From Arcuatula senhousia (lineage: Eukaryota > Mollusca > Bivalvia > Mytilida > Mytilidae), in the NCBI GenBank assembly GCA_963971305.1, contig OZ020317.1:18990001-19054000 (forward strand): 64,000 nt of DNA. Reading direction: 5' to 3'. The position numbers and the translations under genes were made by a program. Shown here in pieces: positions 13,560-24,290 of the stretch (positions within the stretch are counted from its first letter, which is position 1; the number at the start of each line of letters is the position of its first letter). Under the pieces are notes generated by a model that did not search any database, was not told where the DNA came from, and was given only the letters and a program-made list of their open reading frames with translations.

Positions 13560-14639
13560 GAAACTGCATCCAGTTTCAATTATACCTTGTTATATTCATG
13601 TACATGTACATGTTGTTTATTTTTTTCAATTAAGGGACAAGAATGTTTTGAAAACTAAGAGCGGAAAATGATTTACTATATGAAATATGTTTTCATTTAA
13701 TTTGAACAATCACGGGAGTTTTTAAGGTAATAACACATGAGAATACAAGGAAAATCCTTAAGTTGAAAGATTTTTAAATTCAGACAATGGGAAATTGCAA
13801 TTATTTTTGCAAAAAAATGATGTGTTGGTAAATTTGTTACAGACAAATTCTTCCACCAGTCTTGTAAAAACCTTCGAGGACGTATTTCAAATTAATTTCA
13901 AAACATGCACAAAGGTTCATTAGTAGATTTTGTTTAATTATTAAAAACTCCGGAATCCAATGACAAATAAAGACTCCTTTTATGGAATTGATTTGATCAT
14001 GATAGAAAATCCTATGCTATCATTAGCATTGCAATTGTTACACAGAAAAAAAATAGTGTGCTAATTTTTTGTCTAATCTGTGTTTTTATCAAAGAAATAA
14101 TGAGTTTAGATTACATAAAGTTCATTGTTACACAATTTCATGACCGGTTGTGTTATTCAGTACACCAATTTATTAAGGGCTTTCGTATTTTCAGATTTTG
14201 TCCTTTAATGATTCAAAGTATATTTGAATTACCTCCACATTTCTTTCAATTAATTTTTCTATAAATTGCTTGGTCTTTGAACCCTAACATGGTTTTCTGG
14301 GAGCCTAGCAGAGTGCTAGAGACATTATTTCAAGTGTATGGTGGTTTACAAAGATATTACATACATGTTGCCACTCCTAAGCGACATTATAGAATGAGTG
14401 ATTATACTTTACCACATTATAACTATTGTAATATTCACCATATAACTGTAAATGTTAGAATGCGTTGCATGGTATTCTCATAAAAGACTTGTTCACTTGA
14501 AATTGAATTACTTTGTGTAGAAATATTCCAAAAGTGACAATATCGCAATGCCTAATAGGCCTTTGCAGTAGAAATATTCATGTATTCAAGACATCATGCA
14601 CTTATAGACAAATATGGGAATTTCGATCTCTCAGATGAG
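13560..14639. other. Intergenic, nothing recognised
   Basis: Two 68-codon ORFs (14058-14264 and 14277-14483) lie in tandem, but neither has a recognisable motif or splice context. Confidence 0.45.
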
Positions 14640-14930
14640 TGCAGATGTTGGTTTGTCATAGGGTGTTGTTTTGTCTTCCTTTACCGAATTTGACACGCTT
14701 AATGGACTATTGGCATCGCAACGGGTGTGCTATAGCAGGCAGGAACTGCTTACTCTTCCGGAGCACCTGCTGATTGTTGATTGATATTCAGTTTATTTTG
14801 TGTTTCCATGTTTTACATGTTGTCTGTTTTTGTCCTGTTCCTGTTGGTGTTTACTGGTTTTGTCTCTGCCCTTTCGTACTTTTGATATTTGAATACCCTA
14901 TTGGTACCTCTGCTTCTTTCTTTACATGAA
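14640..14930 (+). mobile_element. 5'-truncated retroelement tail (RT family), solo copy
   Basis: Contains the block order gtcttcctttaccgaatttgac, gggtgtgctatagcaggcag, gaactgcttactcttccgga, ttgttgattgatattcagtt, tttgtcctgttcctgttggt, gtttactggttttgtctctg and ctattggtacctctgcttc. The same order follows the reverse-transcriptase remnant at 15325-16165 (on the other strand) and at 54780-55030. I therefore read these solo copies as 3' ends of one retroelement left by 5' truncation. Confidence 0.7.
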
Positions 14931-15324
14931 TTTGCATTCGTATTCTATTAAAAGTTTACCAAATAAACATTTATTTAAACAGCATTGTGTTACATCTTGT
15001 TAAACCTTAGAATTCAAAATAATAAAAAAATACAATCACCAAAAACTAGTCATTTGCTTCGAAGCAATGGGTTCATAAAAAATTTTCCGTTTTATATATT
15101 AATAAATGTAGACCAACAAGTAAAGATGCTTTTGATATATTGCAAGTCAAAAGCTATTCTTGACTTCGACTTATTCTCTTTGTATTTTGTATGCTTAATA
15201 AAGGTAATTACATTTTATTCCAATCTTTTAAATGTTTTTAAATGTTTTCGTCTGGCTATTTAAAGATTTGTAAACATAAGATATATGCCTGTATTCCAAA
15301 TCCTTATAAACTAATCAAATTTAA
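14931..15324. other. Intergenic, nothing recognised
   Basis: AT-rich. The 92-codon ORF at 14985-15263 shows no recognisable motif, is lysine/phenylalanine-rich as expected by chance in AT-rich DNA, and has no splice-linked partner. Confidence 0.4.
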
Positions 15325-16165
15325 AGAAGCAAATGGGGTATTGGAGTTTCAAAAATCCGAAAAGGCACCGACAAAACCGGTAAACACGAACAAGAACAGC
15401 ACAAAAGAACACAAAACATAAAATCTATCAAGCAGAAATCAACAACGCAAACTTAATTGCAAGTCGTAACAGGGGTGAACTCAGGGGTTCCGGAAGAATA
15501 AACAGTTTCTGCTTGCTATAGCACAACCGTCATCTTGCTAAATAAATATCCTATTCAGTGTGTCTAATCTGGTTAAGGAAGAAAAATAAATTCTACGACA
15601 AACAAACATCTATGCTCATTTGAGAGAGAGAATCCCAACCGTGGAGCATTATAACTCTGTGTTAGCAATTTCTGCGTGTGTCAAACGTGGTGCTCGGCCA
15701 AGGAAATCGGTGTAATTCCCACAAGCTCTGGAGTAACGAATCAAATGTGATACGAAAACTCCGTAAGCATGAGCGGACTAGGTGTTGCTTCCGAAAAGGG
15801 AAAATTGACGATTGGAAAGTTGAAGTTATAGAGCTTTGTTAAAAGTGTTCCTTGAGAGTCAATATTTAGATGTAGATTTAAATATGAAGCAGACTTCCTA
15901 GAATCCGTTGTGTCCTTTATTGCAAGTTCCTGGTTTTATATAAGATGGAGAAAGTCACCAAATCGAGAATTGTTCATTTAAGGGACATCATCAATATAAA
16001 GGAACGTGAGGTTAAAAGAGAGAGCTAGTCTACGGTCTTTTGTTCTCTAGAAGAGACTGTCTGTTTCATATGAATGAAGAAACGAATCAGCAAGCAGAGG
16101 TGCACAATTAGTGCCCATTGGAATCCATATTTGTTGATAAAAAACACGTCGACCAAGCTGAAAAA
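15325..16165 (-). pseudogene. Truncated, decayed reverse-transcriptase retroelement
   Basis: Minus-strand translation from about 16165 downwards gives IPMGTNCAPLLADSFLHSYE. It then gives FLYIDDVP, which holds the RT catalytic YxDD box, and after a stop NNSRFGDFLHLI, then ELAIKDTTDSRKSASYLNLH. These match, in order, a reverse-transcriptase family common in molluscs that resembles Penelope-like RTs. Several stops interrupt the frame. From about 15560 to 15325 it runs into the 3' tail seen in the solo copies. The N-terminal half and any endonuclease domain are absent, so this is a 5'-truncated dead insertion. The class (Penelope-like or other non-LTR) is inferred from motif wording only. Confidence 0.75.
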
Positions 16166-16169
16166 ATAT

Positions 16170-17060
16170 GTTTTCGATAAGAAAGGTAAGAGCAAAATTA
16201 ATTAAGAGTATTATCTTGTTAAAGAAATAAAGAAATCGGCATGATATTCTTATGAATTTATCATGGATTTGATTATGTTATTTTTTTATATTCATTTAAA
16301 GCCAGTTCAACGATAACATTTAAACAATTTATGCATTAGACTTAATAGTGATAAGCTTGTTTTCGATTTCAATAACAAAACAAAATTGCTTACACATATT
16401 TCGTCAAAAACAACCGCATCAACACTAACTCAATAAGACACCTTTTTTACGATGTTTAGGTCCTTGTTTCTTAGTAACATTTTCGTAATTGTATAATCAT
16501 GCACTTCATTATCTAGTCAGTAATCTGGCGTATCAATTTATTACTCTGATCGAAAACCTAAGTTATCACCCCACCAACATTTACCAGCAAAATAAACTAA
16601 ATTTCGCCTTTTAACGACATCGGAAATAAACTTAGTTTGGTGTATCATGTTTTATGAATCGAAAAGTCAAATCTAAAGACTGTAACAACATATATAAAGA
16701 TGCACTTTATCTTGTAGTCGAAATTGAAAAGATATTACGTAAGAATATAGATTTATTTTAAAAGCTACATGTAACAACAGACAAACTTCTCTTAAGATTC
16801 TCAATTTGTACAAGAAATAATTACATTTTGTAAAATTAACTAAAGCAAAAAACCTACAATTTTTGAATCTAGAATATAGTGCGATTTCTTAGTTAAATTA
16901 ACTTTATACGTTCTACCTGTATGACTTTCAGTATATTTGGAAATAAATATATATAGTAAGACATTTAACTTTTGTTGCGTTTAATGAATCTGTTAATTCG
17001 TATACTTTTTTTCTTAAAAAAGCATGCCAACCTGAAAATTCCATGGTTTAACGACCCTTA
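16170..17060. other. Intergenic, nothing recognised
   Basis: AT-rich sequence, no ORF or repeat of note. Confidence 0.4.
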
Positions 17061-17121
17061 GATCGCAGGCCAAGAAGGAAGTTTGGAGTCATAAAACCTG
17101 GTTTAACCCAACAATTCTTTA

Positions 17122-19521
17122 TGCTGGCGTCACACTGTCCCGATTGTGACATACGATGGACACACGAATGTGAAAATTTCAACTTCGTGCGAAGTTAGTC
17201 CCGAACTTGCTAAAAATCAAAATCAAAACCGAAGGGTATACGATTATAACCGATGGCTAAACGATTAGAAAAGTTGCACTTACGAATAGCTGCGAACCGA
17301 TTACGAAGTTGTAACGATGTTATCAAGATTAGTCGAGAATTAGATCCAAAGGAGAAACGTAGTTATGCGATGGCTGTACGACGTTGTGTTTAGCATACGA
17401 TGGGTCTACGATGCATTACGATGGGTATACGAAGTATGAAATGTAATAACGCGATTTGCAATAAGATAATATAGTTAAGTCTATATAAATTGCCCTTTGC
17501 TGCCTCATATAAGTATGTAAGGATAATACATGTAAGTTAAAACAAAGGCTCTCCAAGTATACCCCTGCTGTCCATGATGTTGATCAGAAAGAGTAGATGA
17601 GACATTTGATCTAAAGCTAATATGTAGAGACTGTTAAGATAGAAAAAGATGATGTTACTTTATCTTGTTTTTTCGTGCCTTGCGTGAGTTGACCGAAGCA
17701 CACATAATCCTAAAACAGCAAGTATAAGTTGTTACTATGTAGAAACATTACACCAAAGCATACATTGTTATTGCAAATCACGTTAGATATGACAACCCGT
17801 TTTGCAATAAAATGTGAAAATTTCGTAATAATATTGGTATGTATGGATGAAAGATAAAACTAGGGATATCGAAGTATACCCACGCCGCATGTCCCTGATG
17901 TCGACCAGTAAGAGTAGATAATTCTAAATTTAATATGTAGAGACTAAAGATAAAGTAAAAAGATGCTACTTGATTTGTTAAGCTCTTCCAAAGTCTACGA
18001 AAGTTACGCAAGTAACCCGTTATAACAGGAAAGTAACGCTTAATTACAGAATAGTATAGCGGGAAAATTGAATAAAGCGCGTTATAACGCGAAAATTGAT
18101 TTTTAGATTACCCAAAATGAGCCAAATGGGCTTTAGTATTTTTTGGCATAAAGTCCAGCTGTTACCGGTCCCATATCTAAAACTCCAAAGGTCCCGTAAA
18201 CATTTTAGGACCAAAACGGAACGAAAACTGTATCTGTAACCCGTAATGGTGGACTCGCAGACGGTACACACCAAAAAAGCAGTTTACAATCTATAAAGGT
18301 TTAGAAATAAAAAGTGTGGGAAACTGAAATTTCAGTTAATTTTCAAAGTTCAAAGGGTCCTGACTCCTGTAAAATTTGCGGACCGGATGGAACAATACGT
18401 TAACCTGATCTTTAACTCATCATGGTAGACTAACATTCAAAATATACGTTTTATATCTAAAAAAAAGTTTTTTTGAAAAGTACGGAAAACTTATTGTGAC
18501 AGCAAGACGGCCGGACCGGACAGACGGGGTGCAAACCTAAAGTCCCCTTCGGCTTTTGTCGGTAGGGGACTGATTAAAACTGAAGTAAGGTAAATTTAAG
18601 TATTAAAAGATTCCACTAAAGCCTGGACAAGAATGTGGAAGAGGGAAGCGTCTGGTTTGAAAGAACGGGACGAAAAGGAAAGCGTCAGAAGATTCTAAAT
18701 CCAGACTGTCTTCGCCTTGTTTTGTCTTTTCTTCTTGTACTTTTGAGACTGATCATTTTAGTTTTGAATTCTTTTTTATTTCCTTCATTAGTTTTTGGAA
18801 ACAATAAAATTATTAATAGATCATGAAGGTACTTGTATCATAAGCTGCTGTCTTGTAAGTCTTCCTCCTGCTGCATGTTAATTAAAAGAAAATAAAGCTC
18901 AACTACATGTTCTTTCCTTTTTCTCGGCGATTCACTGTAACACGCCATACCTGAACTAAAGCCTAACTGAAATTGATTAAATAATGTCCCTTTAAGGCAC
19001 TTTTGACACGTTTGAAATTTCTTACTTTAGAAATTGTACTGCTTTGCGTAGTGCCGTGTTTCCATCCCCGTGCCATTACTCTATGCCATTACACTAGTTA
19101 CGACGGATATACGAATACAAAGCGAGGTCTTTGCGACGCCGTGTTTCCTTCGCACCACCTTTGGAGAGCTTCTCGTTTCATTCGTGCCGCCATCGTAAGA
19201 CAAATGAAACCGACGACACTTAGAAGGCAACACGAAATCAGAAGATGCTTTCACGAAGGCATTACGATAGAAAGGATGGATTAACGAACACAACACGAAC
19301 AAGGACCTTCGCATGAACCTTCGGGAGTTTTTTAACATGTTAAAAAATTAGGAAGGCACTACGAAGTTGCTCCCGAAGTTGGAATATTTCAGCCGATGGT
19401 GCTACGATGGTAAAAGATGGCAACACGAATAGCGCGATTTGAATACGATCACTCCCGATTTTGAAAATATCCATAATCGTGTTTCCATCGGGATCTAAAT
19501 CGGGATAGTGTGACGCCAGCA
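17122..19521. mobile_element. 2.4-kb PIF/Harbinger-like non-autonomous element with TTA target duplication
   Basis: The termini are inverted repeats: TGCTGGCGTCACACTGTCCC at the left, and at the right the reverse complement of TGCTGGCGTCACACTATCCC. They are flanked by TTA at 17119-17121 and 19522-19524. A 3-bp TWA duplication is the hallmark of PIF/Harbinger elements. The paralogous block has the empty site, caattgtttaggaacc around 32869-32871, with a single TTA. Inside are many imperfect copies of words such as tacgatgg and tacgaag but no transposase. The 93-codon ORF at 19003-19284 reads through the repeat-rich right arm and is not credited as a gene. Another element appears nested at about 18000-18570. 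Confidence 0.75.
18000..18575. mobile_element. Nested element with 3' hairpin, inside the TTA-flanked element
   Basis: It contains recurring ccgtaa/ttaggacc-type segments, a cggaccggacagacgg microsatellite remnant, and a terminal hairpin AGTCCCC...GGGGACT at about 18540-18571. The pattern of short repeats, then a gacgg-rich run, then a hairpin matches several other elements in this window and is typical of Helentron-associated non-autonomous elements in bivalves. The left boundary is a guess. Confidence 0.4.
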
Positions 19522-20559
19522 TTAGGAATTTAATTTTCTGGGGTATTCTCCTGTCTTTTTTTCTTTTATATATGAGATTGATCATTTTATTTGATTTCAG
19601 TAGTTTTGTTTAAGCCTTCATCTAAATGAACAAAAAAAATGTAAAGCAAAAACGAAATAGCTAGAGAATAAAAAAGTGAAAAAATCATTTGCTCCCTTCT
19701 TACTTTCGTATGATCAATTGTTTGGATTATATTATTGCTTCCAATAAAACTAGATGTCAAACCCGATCCTTTCAGTCCCTTACATGTAGGTTTAATACTG
19801 TAGAAGGAAGAAGCTTTTTCTTTTAATATACGAAACACCTGACTATTCACCATAAAAGACATAGAGGAGTGCATGTATAAGGTCCCTTTTCCGACCGCAG
19901 TAGGCTCAATTTGTTTAATATGTTTACTGTTCCTTTGTCCCCATCTGAAGTTTTTTCTATCATTTAATGTTTATCTAATAACCATTTTATGTTTATCACC
20001 AGTATATCATCTCTCAAGTATTGCTTAAGCTATAAGCACCAACTCCATCACAAACTCACACTATTTTATCAATTAATTGCCCCTCAGTACCAAGTTTAGA
20101 CATATTTAGATAACACTGTTGAAATCTAAAACATACAAAATTATAACACTTTTATGCATTTATATATAGTTTAGTAAGATTGAAGTGTTTGCTTTGATTG
20201 TATTTTTAATTACCAATTTATTAAGTAATACTCCACATATCATTATTACTGTTTATAACGAACTTCAGATCAACCTTTGGTTTAAATATCGCTGTTGGAG
20301 ATAAACATGAATACATATAGATATTTGGCATATATATTGATAAGAACAGGCTAAGGTTTTTTCTGTAAGATACGAGAAATGTTTTGTTAAACGTTTTACT
20401 TCTTACTTCTTGTATATTACCTCCCTAAGAGAGCTGTTTCAACGTGAGAAAACCATAAACAAAGTTTTAAAATCAACATTTTTTAAGATATGACGTTTGT
20501 CCTTGGCAAACTGAACCTTCCAATATAAGATTTTAATTTAAAGATTGTCGGGTCCTGAC

Positions 20560-20835
20560 CTAAATTCTTAGTTTACCAGAAAAGCTGGCAATAAGTTCAC
20601 TCTTTAGAGCTTTCTGGTCGTCTGTTTTTAGAAGACCAAGGTCACTTTCAAAGCAGACGAGGTTGTATGTTCGCTTTGAGAGGACATGTCTGGTCTCTAA
20701 GTGAGTCAGCACTAAGGAGTCAGGTTTAATCATGGCGGTGCTGACCATTGGTGAAAAAAATCCTTTATTTGCTATTAGTAAACGGTGAATCGTCTGTCGT
20801 GGCCCCTCTGGTTTCATGGCCATAACACGTGTCAA
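20560..20835 (-). CDS. Hypothetical 91-codon ORF, weak
   Basis: An open frame of 91 codons with a fairly balanced amino-acid composition (region LLKTDDQKALKSELIASFSG) sits in a stretch that has no counterpart in the duplicate block, so it arrived as an insertion. It ends with TAG just before gtcaggacccgac. I do not recognise the product. The frame runs directly into the hammerhead repeat on its 5' side, so it may be part of a retroelement rather than a host gene. No splice partners were found. Its length is only moderately above chance for this base composition. Confidence 0.2.
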   Translation of the reverse strand: MTRVMAMKPEGPRQTIHRLLIANKGFFSPMVSTAMIKPDSLVLTHLETRHVLSKRTYNLVCFESDLGLLKTDDQKALKSELIASFSGKLRI

Positions 20836-20877
20836 AATGACAACAAAATTCCAGACAATTTATTTTGTGTTTCGCCT

Positions 20878-21003
20878 GACGCGCGTTTCGTCTGCGCCAT
20901 TTATGTAAATGAATATTGTGTATTTTGTCTCCTGTTTCGCAGTTAAACTGCGACTGAGATATTAATAAAGTTTCAAGTTTCAAGTCTATTCAAGATTCAT
21001 CAG
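20878..21003 (-). ncRNA. Hammerhead ribozyme interrupted in stem II
   Basis: The CUGAUGA half (20997-21003) and the GAAA/GUC half (20878-20890) are separated by about 92 bp. That inserted stretch ends in aataaagtttcaagtttcaa, a retroposon-like tail, and is flanked by TCT on both sides. Stem II also has a G-to-A change next to the core. Self-cleavage is unlikely. Confidence 0.5.
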
Positions 21004-21714
21004 AGTTGCTCTACCAAAAGGTATTGAAAAGCCAAAAACTACATGTATATGATTATGAAGAGCATAAAACAATTAAACCAAAAAATGCCGAAATGGGGAA
21101 CCAAATTATAAATAAGATTATCAACCTATGTCTGGGGTAAGAGGAACATAAGCGTTTAGACAATTTTGAAATATAAACGGATAATTTACAGCTTTGATGT
21201 GTTCTCTAACACTAAAGTGTTGGTGCCGGAGCGGGCTTACCTCGGAGAATTGAAACTCCACCAGCAGCTCTAGCCTTCACGGGTATTAGAAATTAAAAAT
21301 GACAACAAAGTTCCAGACAATAACAAACGATAAACATGGGATTTTTCCTTAAAGCAATATACAAAATTTGTCCGTATATCACAAATCGATAGACGCTCAT
21401 TGCACTTTGACTTATCATGTAGAGCGATCGCGATAAATAATTATACACTGTAAATGGGCTCTATTTTGACAAATGTTAATTTCACTTGCGAACCTTGATG
21501 ATCAATGTCATATTAAAACAAGACAATGCAAAGACTTATGATTCCGTTCAGTAAACTGATGTGCACAGTACAGATATTTTTTCACCCGTAAGCGGCAGCG
21601 GAATAGAAAAAGAGACTTCATGTATGCATCAGGCGACATTTCCCACTACCTTAACAAGCATATTTTTGTTTGGTTTGCTTCAGAAATAGGCGTCTGCCAA
21701 AAGTAAACACAACA

Positions 21715-24240
21715 TTGTTACGTGTATTAAACTTTTATTATTCAGCTACATGTTGAAGTGGTCTTAGACATGCTGAATTAGTCCAACAAAATACCAACTT
21801 CCTCAGCACTGATAGAAACTGAAAAATATATATATATTTGCATTACATTTTACATAATTATTACATTACATTATTCTATCCATACAATTAATATAAAACT
21901 ATTTGAAATGAAATGTAATATCGGTGATTGTTCAAGATATTTGTTTAAATTTCAAATGACATCAAAGTTCCAGACAATAAATTTTGCTACGCCTGACGCG
22001 CGTTTCGTCCATTCAAGACTCATCAGAGGCGCTCTACCAAAAATATTGAAAATGCCAAACACTGTATGAATATGAAGAGCATAGAACAGTATAACCAAAA
22101 ATACCAAACTGGGGAACCAAATTATTACTAAGATATTCAAACTATGTCTGGGGTAGGAAGAACCTTAGGGTTTAGACAATTTTGAAATTTATACGGATAA
22201 TTTAAAGCTTTGATGTATTCTCCAACTCAAAAGTGTTGGTGCCGGAGCGGGCTAACCTCGGGGAATTTAAACTCCACCAGCAGTGCTAACCTTCACGTGT
22301 GTTCGAAATACAAATGACAGCAAAGTTCCAGACAATAAATTTTGCTATGCCTGACGCGCGTTTCGCCTATTCAAGACTCATCAGAGGCGCTCTACCAAAA
22401 ATATTGAAAATGCCAAACACTGTATGATTATGAAGAGCATAGAACAGTATAACTAAAAATACCAAACTGGGGAACTAAATTTTTACTAAGATATTCAACC
22501 TATGTCTGGGGTAGGAAGAACCTTAGGGTTTATACAATTTTGAAATTTATACGGATAATTTAAAGCTTTGAAGTATTCTCCAGCAGTGCTAACCTTCACG
22601 TGTGTTCGAAATACAAATGACAACAAAGTTCCAGACAATAAATTTTGCTTATTGGACAATGTACAGTTGCCGTTTAGCACTTTTGTGTACTAGTATTTAA
22701 AATATTCATCCAGATATAGCTTTGAAGTCTTTCTTTTAAATCTAGATATGACTTCCTTTATATAGTTAGTGTCATCTGTTGAAACCGAATTAGGTACTGC
22801 ATTTGTTGTCGTTTATATATATAAACGTCAAAATCGTCAATTTTGAGCAATAACCTTTGGCACATGCGTATGTTATCATAAAATCGAGAAAGTGGTTCAT
22901 TTTACATCCGTCGATTAATGATTCTCAGCTAGCTGTCAGTAGCAGCGAATGTTCCATAAAGAGTTGCTTCACCGCCCATTCTAGTGGAATTGAACTTTAA
23001 TCGATTTGATTTTTATTGTAAGTTTAGTTTTGTGCTTTGCCTGGGAATATTGTTATGGGGAAGGTAGAGGAACTCTCTACAGAAATAATGATAAAGTGGA
23101 GGAAAGGGGACCCAGGAGGAATCGGAGAGGAGCGATTTGACTGCCACTCTACGTGTCCTACCTCACCGATACTTTCAAAAGGTTCTTCAACATGCGCGGA
23201 ACGTGACATTTTTTCAACATGATGCACAAGAGTTACTATGTATTGCGGTCAGGTTTTCGGCATTATGGCATGACTACTCGTGCATTCTTCCTAAAAGGAC
23301 TGCATTTTTTAACCATCTGAAGCATACATTCCAGTCGGCCTGACCCGAGGTCAGACTTCTGGGCGCTCTTGAGTGGACTTATACCGATAAGCCTTTTAAC
23401 TACTCGAAATCCGCACAGGTTTTGCTATCATCTGAATTTATAATGCTATTTGTAAAGATATGGACCAATATTAATGTGAGTTCAATGTATGCTTTATTTT
23501 TATCAATAACTGCTGCAATGATTTAAACATTATTTTTTTTTCAAATTGAATTATAACTACAGAAAAAAGCATTTTCTCGATTTTTGACAGGTTCATATTT
23601 GGCATGTTTACCTTTTAAATGACCTGTCCAATGACAACAGTCTCTACTTTGTAATCAGTTCTTCCCATTTTACTTTTAAGAGGTTGATGTCGTCAAAGAA
23701 GACCTGAAATCTGATGTAAAATTAAATTAGATAGATTAATAAAAAGTGATGTTAAAACACGGTTTGAATAAATTAAGAGGATACAAACGATCTTTGACAG
23801 GTATTTGGCAAATTCAATTCCAAAAAGGTATGCAAACCAATTGTTTTCTTTAAAAACCCAAAATATACAAAGCGGGATTTTACATTTGTATCACTTGAAC
23901 CGGCTTTTGATTTGTAATGGATGTGGAGTTTTTCAATCATCACCATAAATGTCTCATGTCCATAGAACCAAATTAAAAAACAAGTTCAACATTAGAAAAT
24001 AAAATACTATATATCGAAAATCATATAATTTTCAATGTTTTGTAGAAAGATATTGTTATAAAATACAAATGAAACAAATTAATAACGCATAGCAAATAAA
24101 CATTAAGATATTCAAAAGTGCAATATAATCTAATTTATTTATGTTTCGTTTGAATTACATCTATTGTTCATTTGCAAAAAAAAATTTAAATTAAATTGCA
24201 ATGACTTACCTTTGATTGTTGTAATGTTGAATCAGTTTGA
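21715..24240 (-). CDS. Micropeptide gene copy A (three exons), span
   Basis: Transcript model on the minus strand: exon 1 about 24237-24210 (AAAG|GTAAGT donor), exon 2 23703-23612 (TTTCAG acceptor, AAAAG|GTAAAC donor), exon 3 from 21818 (TTTTTCAG acceptor) to about 21715 with AATAAA at 21739-21734. Exon 2 holds a 17-codon ORF at 23668-23615, MGRTDYKVETVVIGQ followed by VI and TAA. The upstream in-frame TGA and the AAAATGG context support this start. The same structure recurs in copies B, C and D. I know no family for the peptide. The stop lies before the last intron, unusual for a main ORF, so a noncoding host transcript remains possible. Intron 2 of this copy contains the hammerhead array's right-hand units. 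Confidence 0.6.
21986..22034 (-). ncRNA. Type I hammerhead ribozyme, core intact
   Basis: On the minus strand: stem I 5' strand GCGCCU (with AGGCGU 3' of the cleavage site), core CUGAUGA at 22026-22020, stem II GUC...GAC closed by UUGAAUG, core GAAA at 22006-22003, a very short stem III of the form ACGCGCGU, and the cleavage triplet GUC at 21997-21995. All invariant core bases of the motif are present. Cleavage would fall after the C at 21995. In tandem transcripts this would release unit-length RNA. Confidence 0.8.
22344..22390 (-). ncRNA. Type I hammerhead ribozyme, core intact
   Basis: Same layout as the copy at 21986-22034: CUGAUGA at 22384-22378, GAAA at 22364-22361, cleavage GUC at 22355-22353. 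Stem II keeps pairing but with one U-G wobble (GUC with GGC). Stem I pairs GGCGC with the matching strand, with a change to GCAUAGC on the 3' side. Confidence 0.75.
23024..23420 (+). repeat. Dispersed repeat fragment
   Basis: Contains a gcgatttgactgcc segment also seen as gaattttgactgtc near 1043 and as agatttgactgct near 35762, and a tail cctgacccgaggtcagactt close to 658-690. The small ORFs here (23037-23222, 23137-23343 and one on the opposite strand) overlap each other and match no family I know. Confidence 0.35.
23615..23668 (-). CDS. 17-aa conserved micropeptide ORF, copy A
   Basis: Reads MGRTDYKVETVVIGQVI then TAA. Compared with copies B, C and D, the first 15 codons differ only at third positions: GAT/GAC, TAC/TAT, ATT/ATC and CAG/CAA, all synonymous. 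The flanking exon sequence has diverged at many positions. It has no signal peptide or membrane segment; the peptide is polar with a hydrophobic VVIG end. Function unknown. Confidence 0.6.
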   Translation of the reverse strand: MGRTDYKVETVVIGQVI

Positions 24241-24290
24241 ACAATGGAACAATGACTGTCCTTTAAATACAAATTGCAATACCACGTGGA
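24235..24290 (-). promoter_or_regulatory. Core promoter of copy A (E-box plus TATA-like)
   Basis: CACGTG at 24288-24283, then TATTTAAAGG at 24269-24260, then the short exon 1. Spacing and wording are shared with copies B, C and D. A second CACGTG lies at 24355-24360, also present in copy C. Confidence 0.6.

Larger units (their letters stand above)
20840..22650 (-). mobile_element. Hammerhead-ribozyme repeat array (retrozyme-like), array 1
   Basis: Units begin with atgacaacaaagttccagac and have a spacing of about 300-360 bp (20837, about 21299, 21955, 22313, 22616). A non-array gap of some 650 bp separates the first unit from the rest. On the minus strand the units carry the hammerhead core CUGAUGA, a GUC/GAC stem II, GAAA, and a cleavable GUC. 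Each unit also shares tatgtctggggtagga, cggataatttaaagcttt and gtgttggtgccggagcgggc. Unit 3 lacks the gtgttggtgc segment through an internal deletion, and the last unit is cut off at ttttgctt. Non-autonomous hammerhead retroelements (retrozymes) with units of this size are known from plants and from animals including bivalves. No protein is encoded. Confidence 0.75.

Noticed and set aside
19003..19284. 93-codon plus ORF
   Set aside because: Lies in the repeat-rich right arm of the TTA-flanked element and overlaps an opposite-strand ORF of similar length; no transposase motif.
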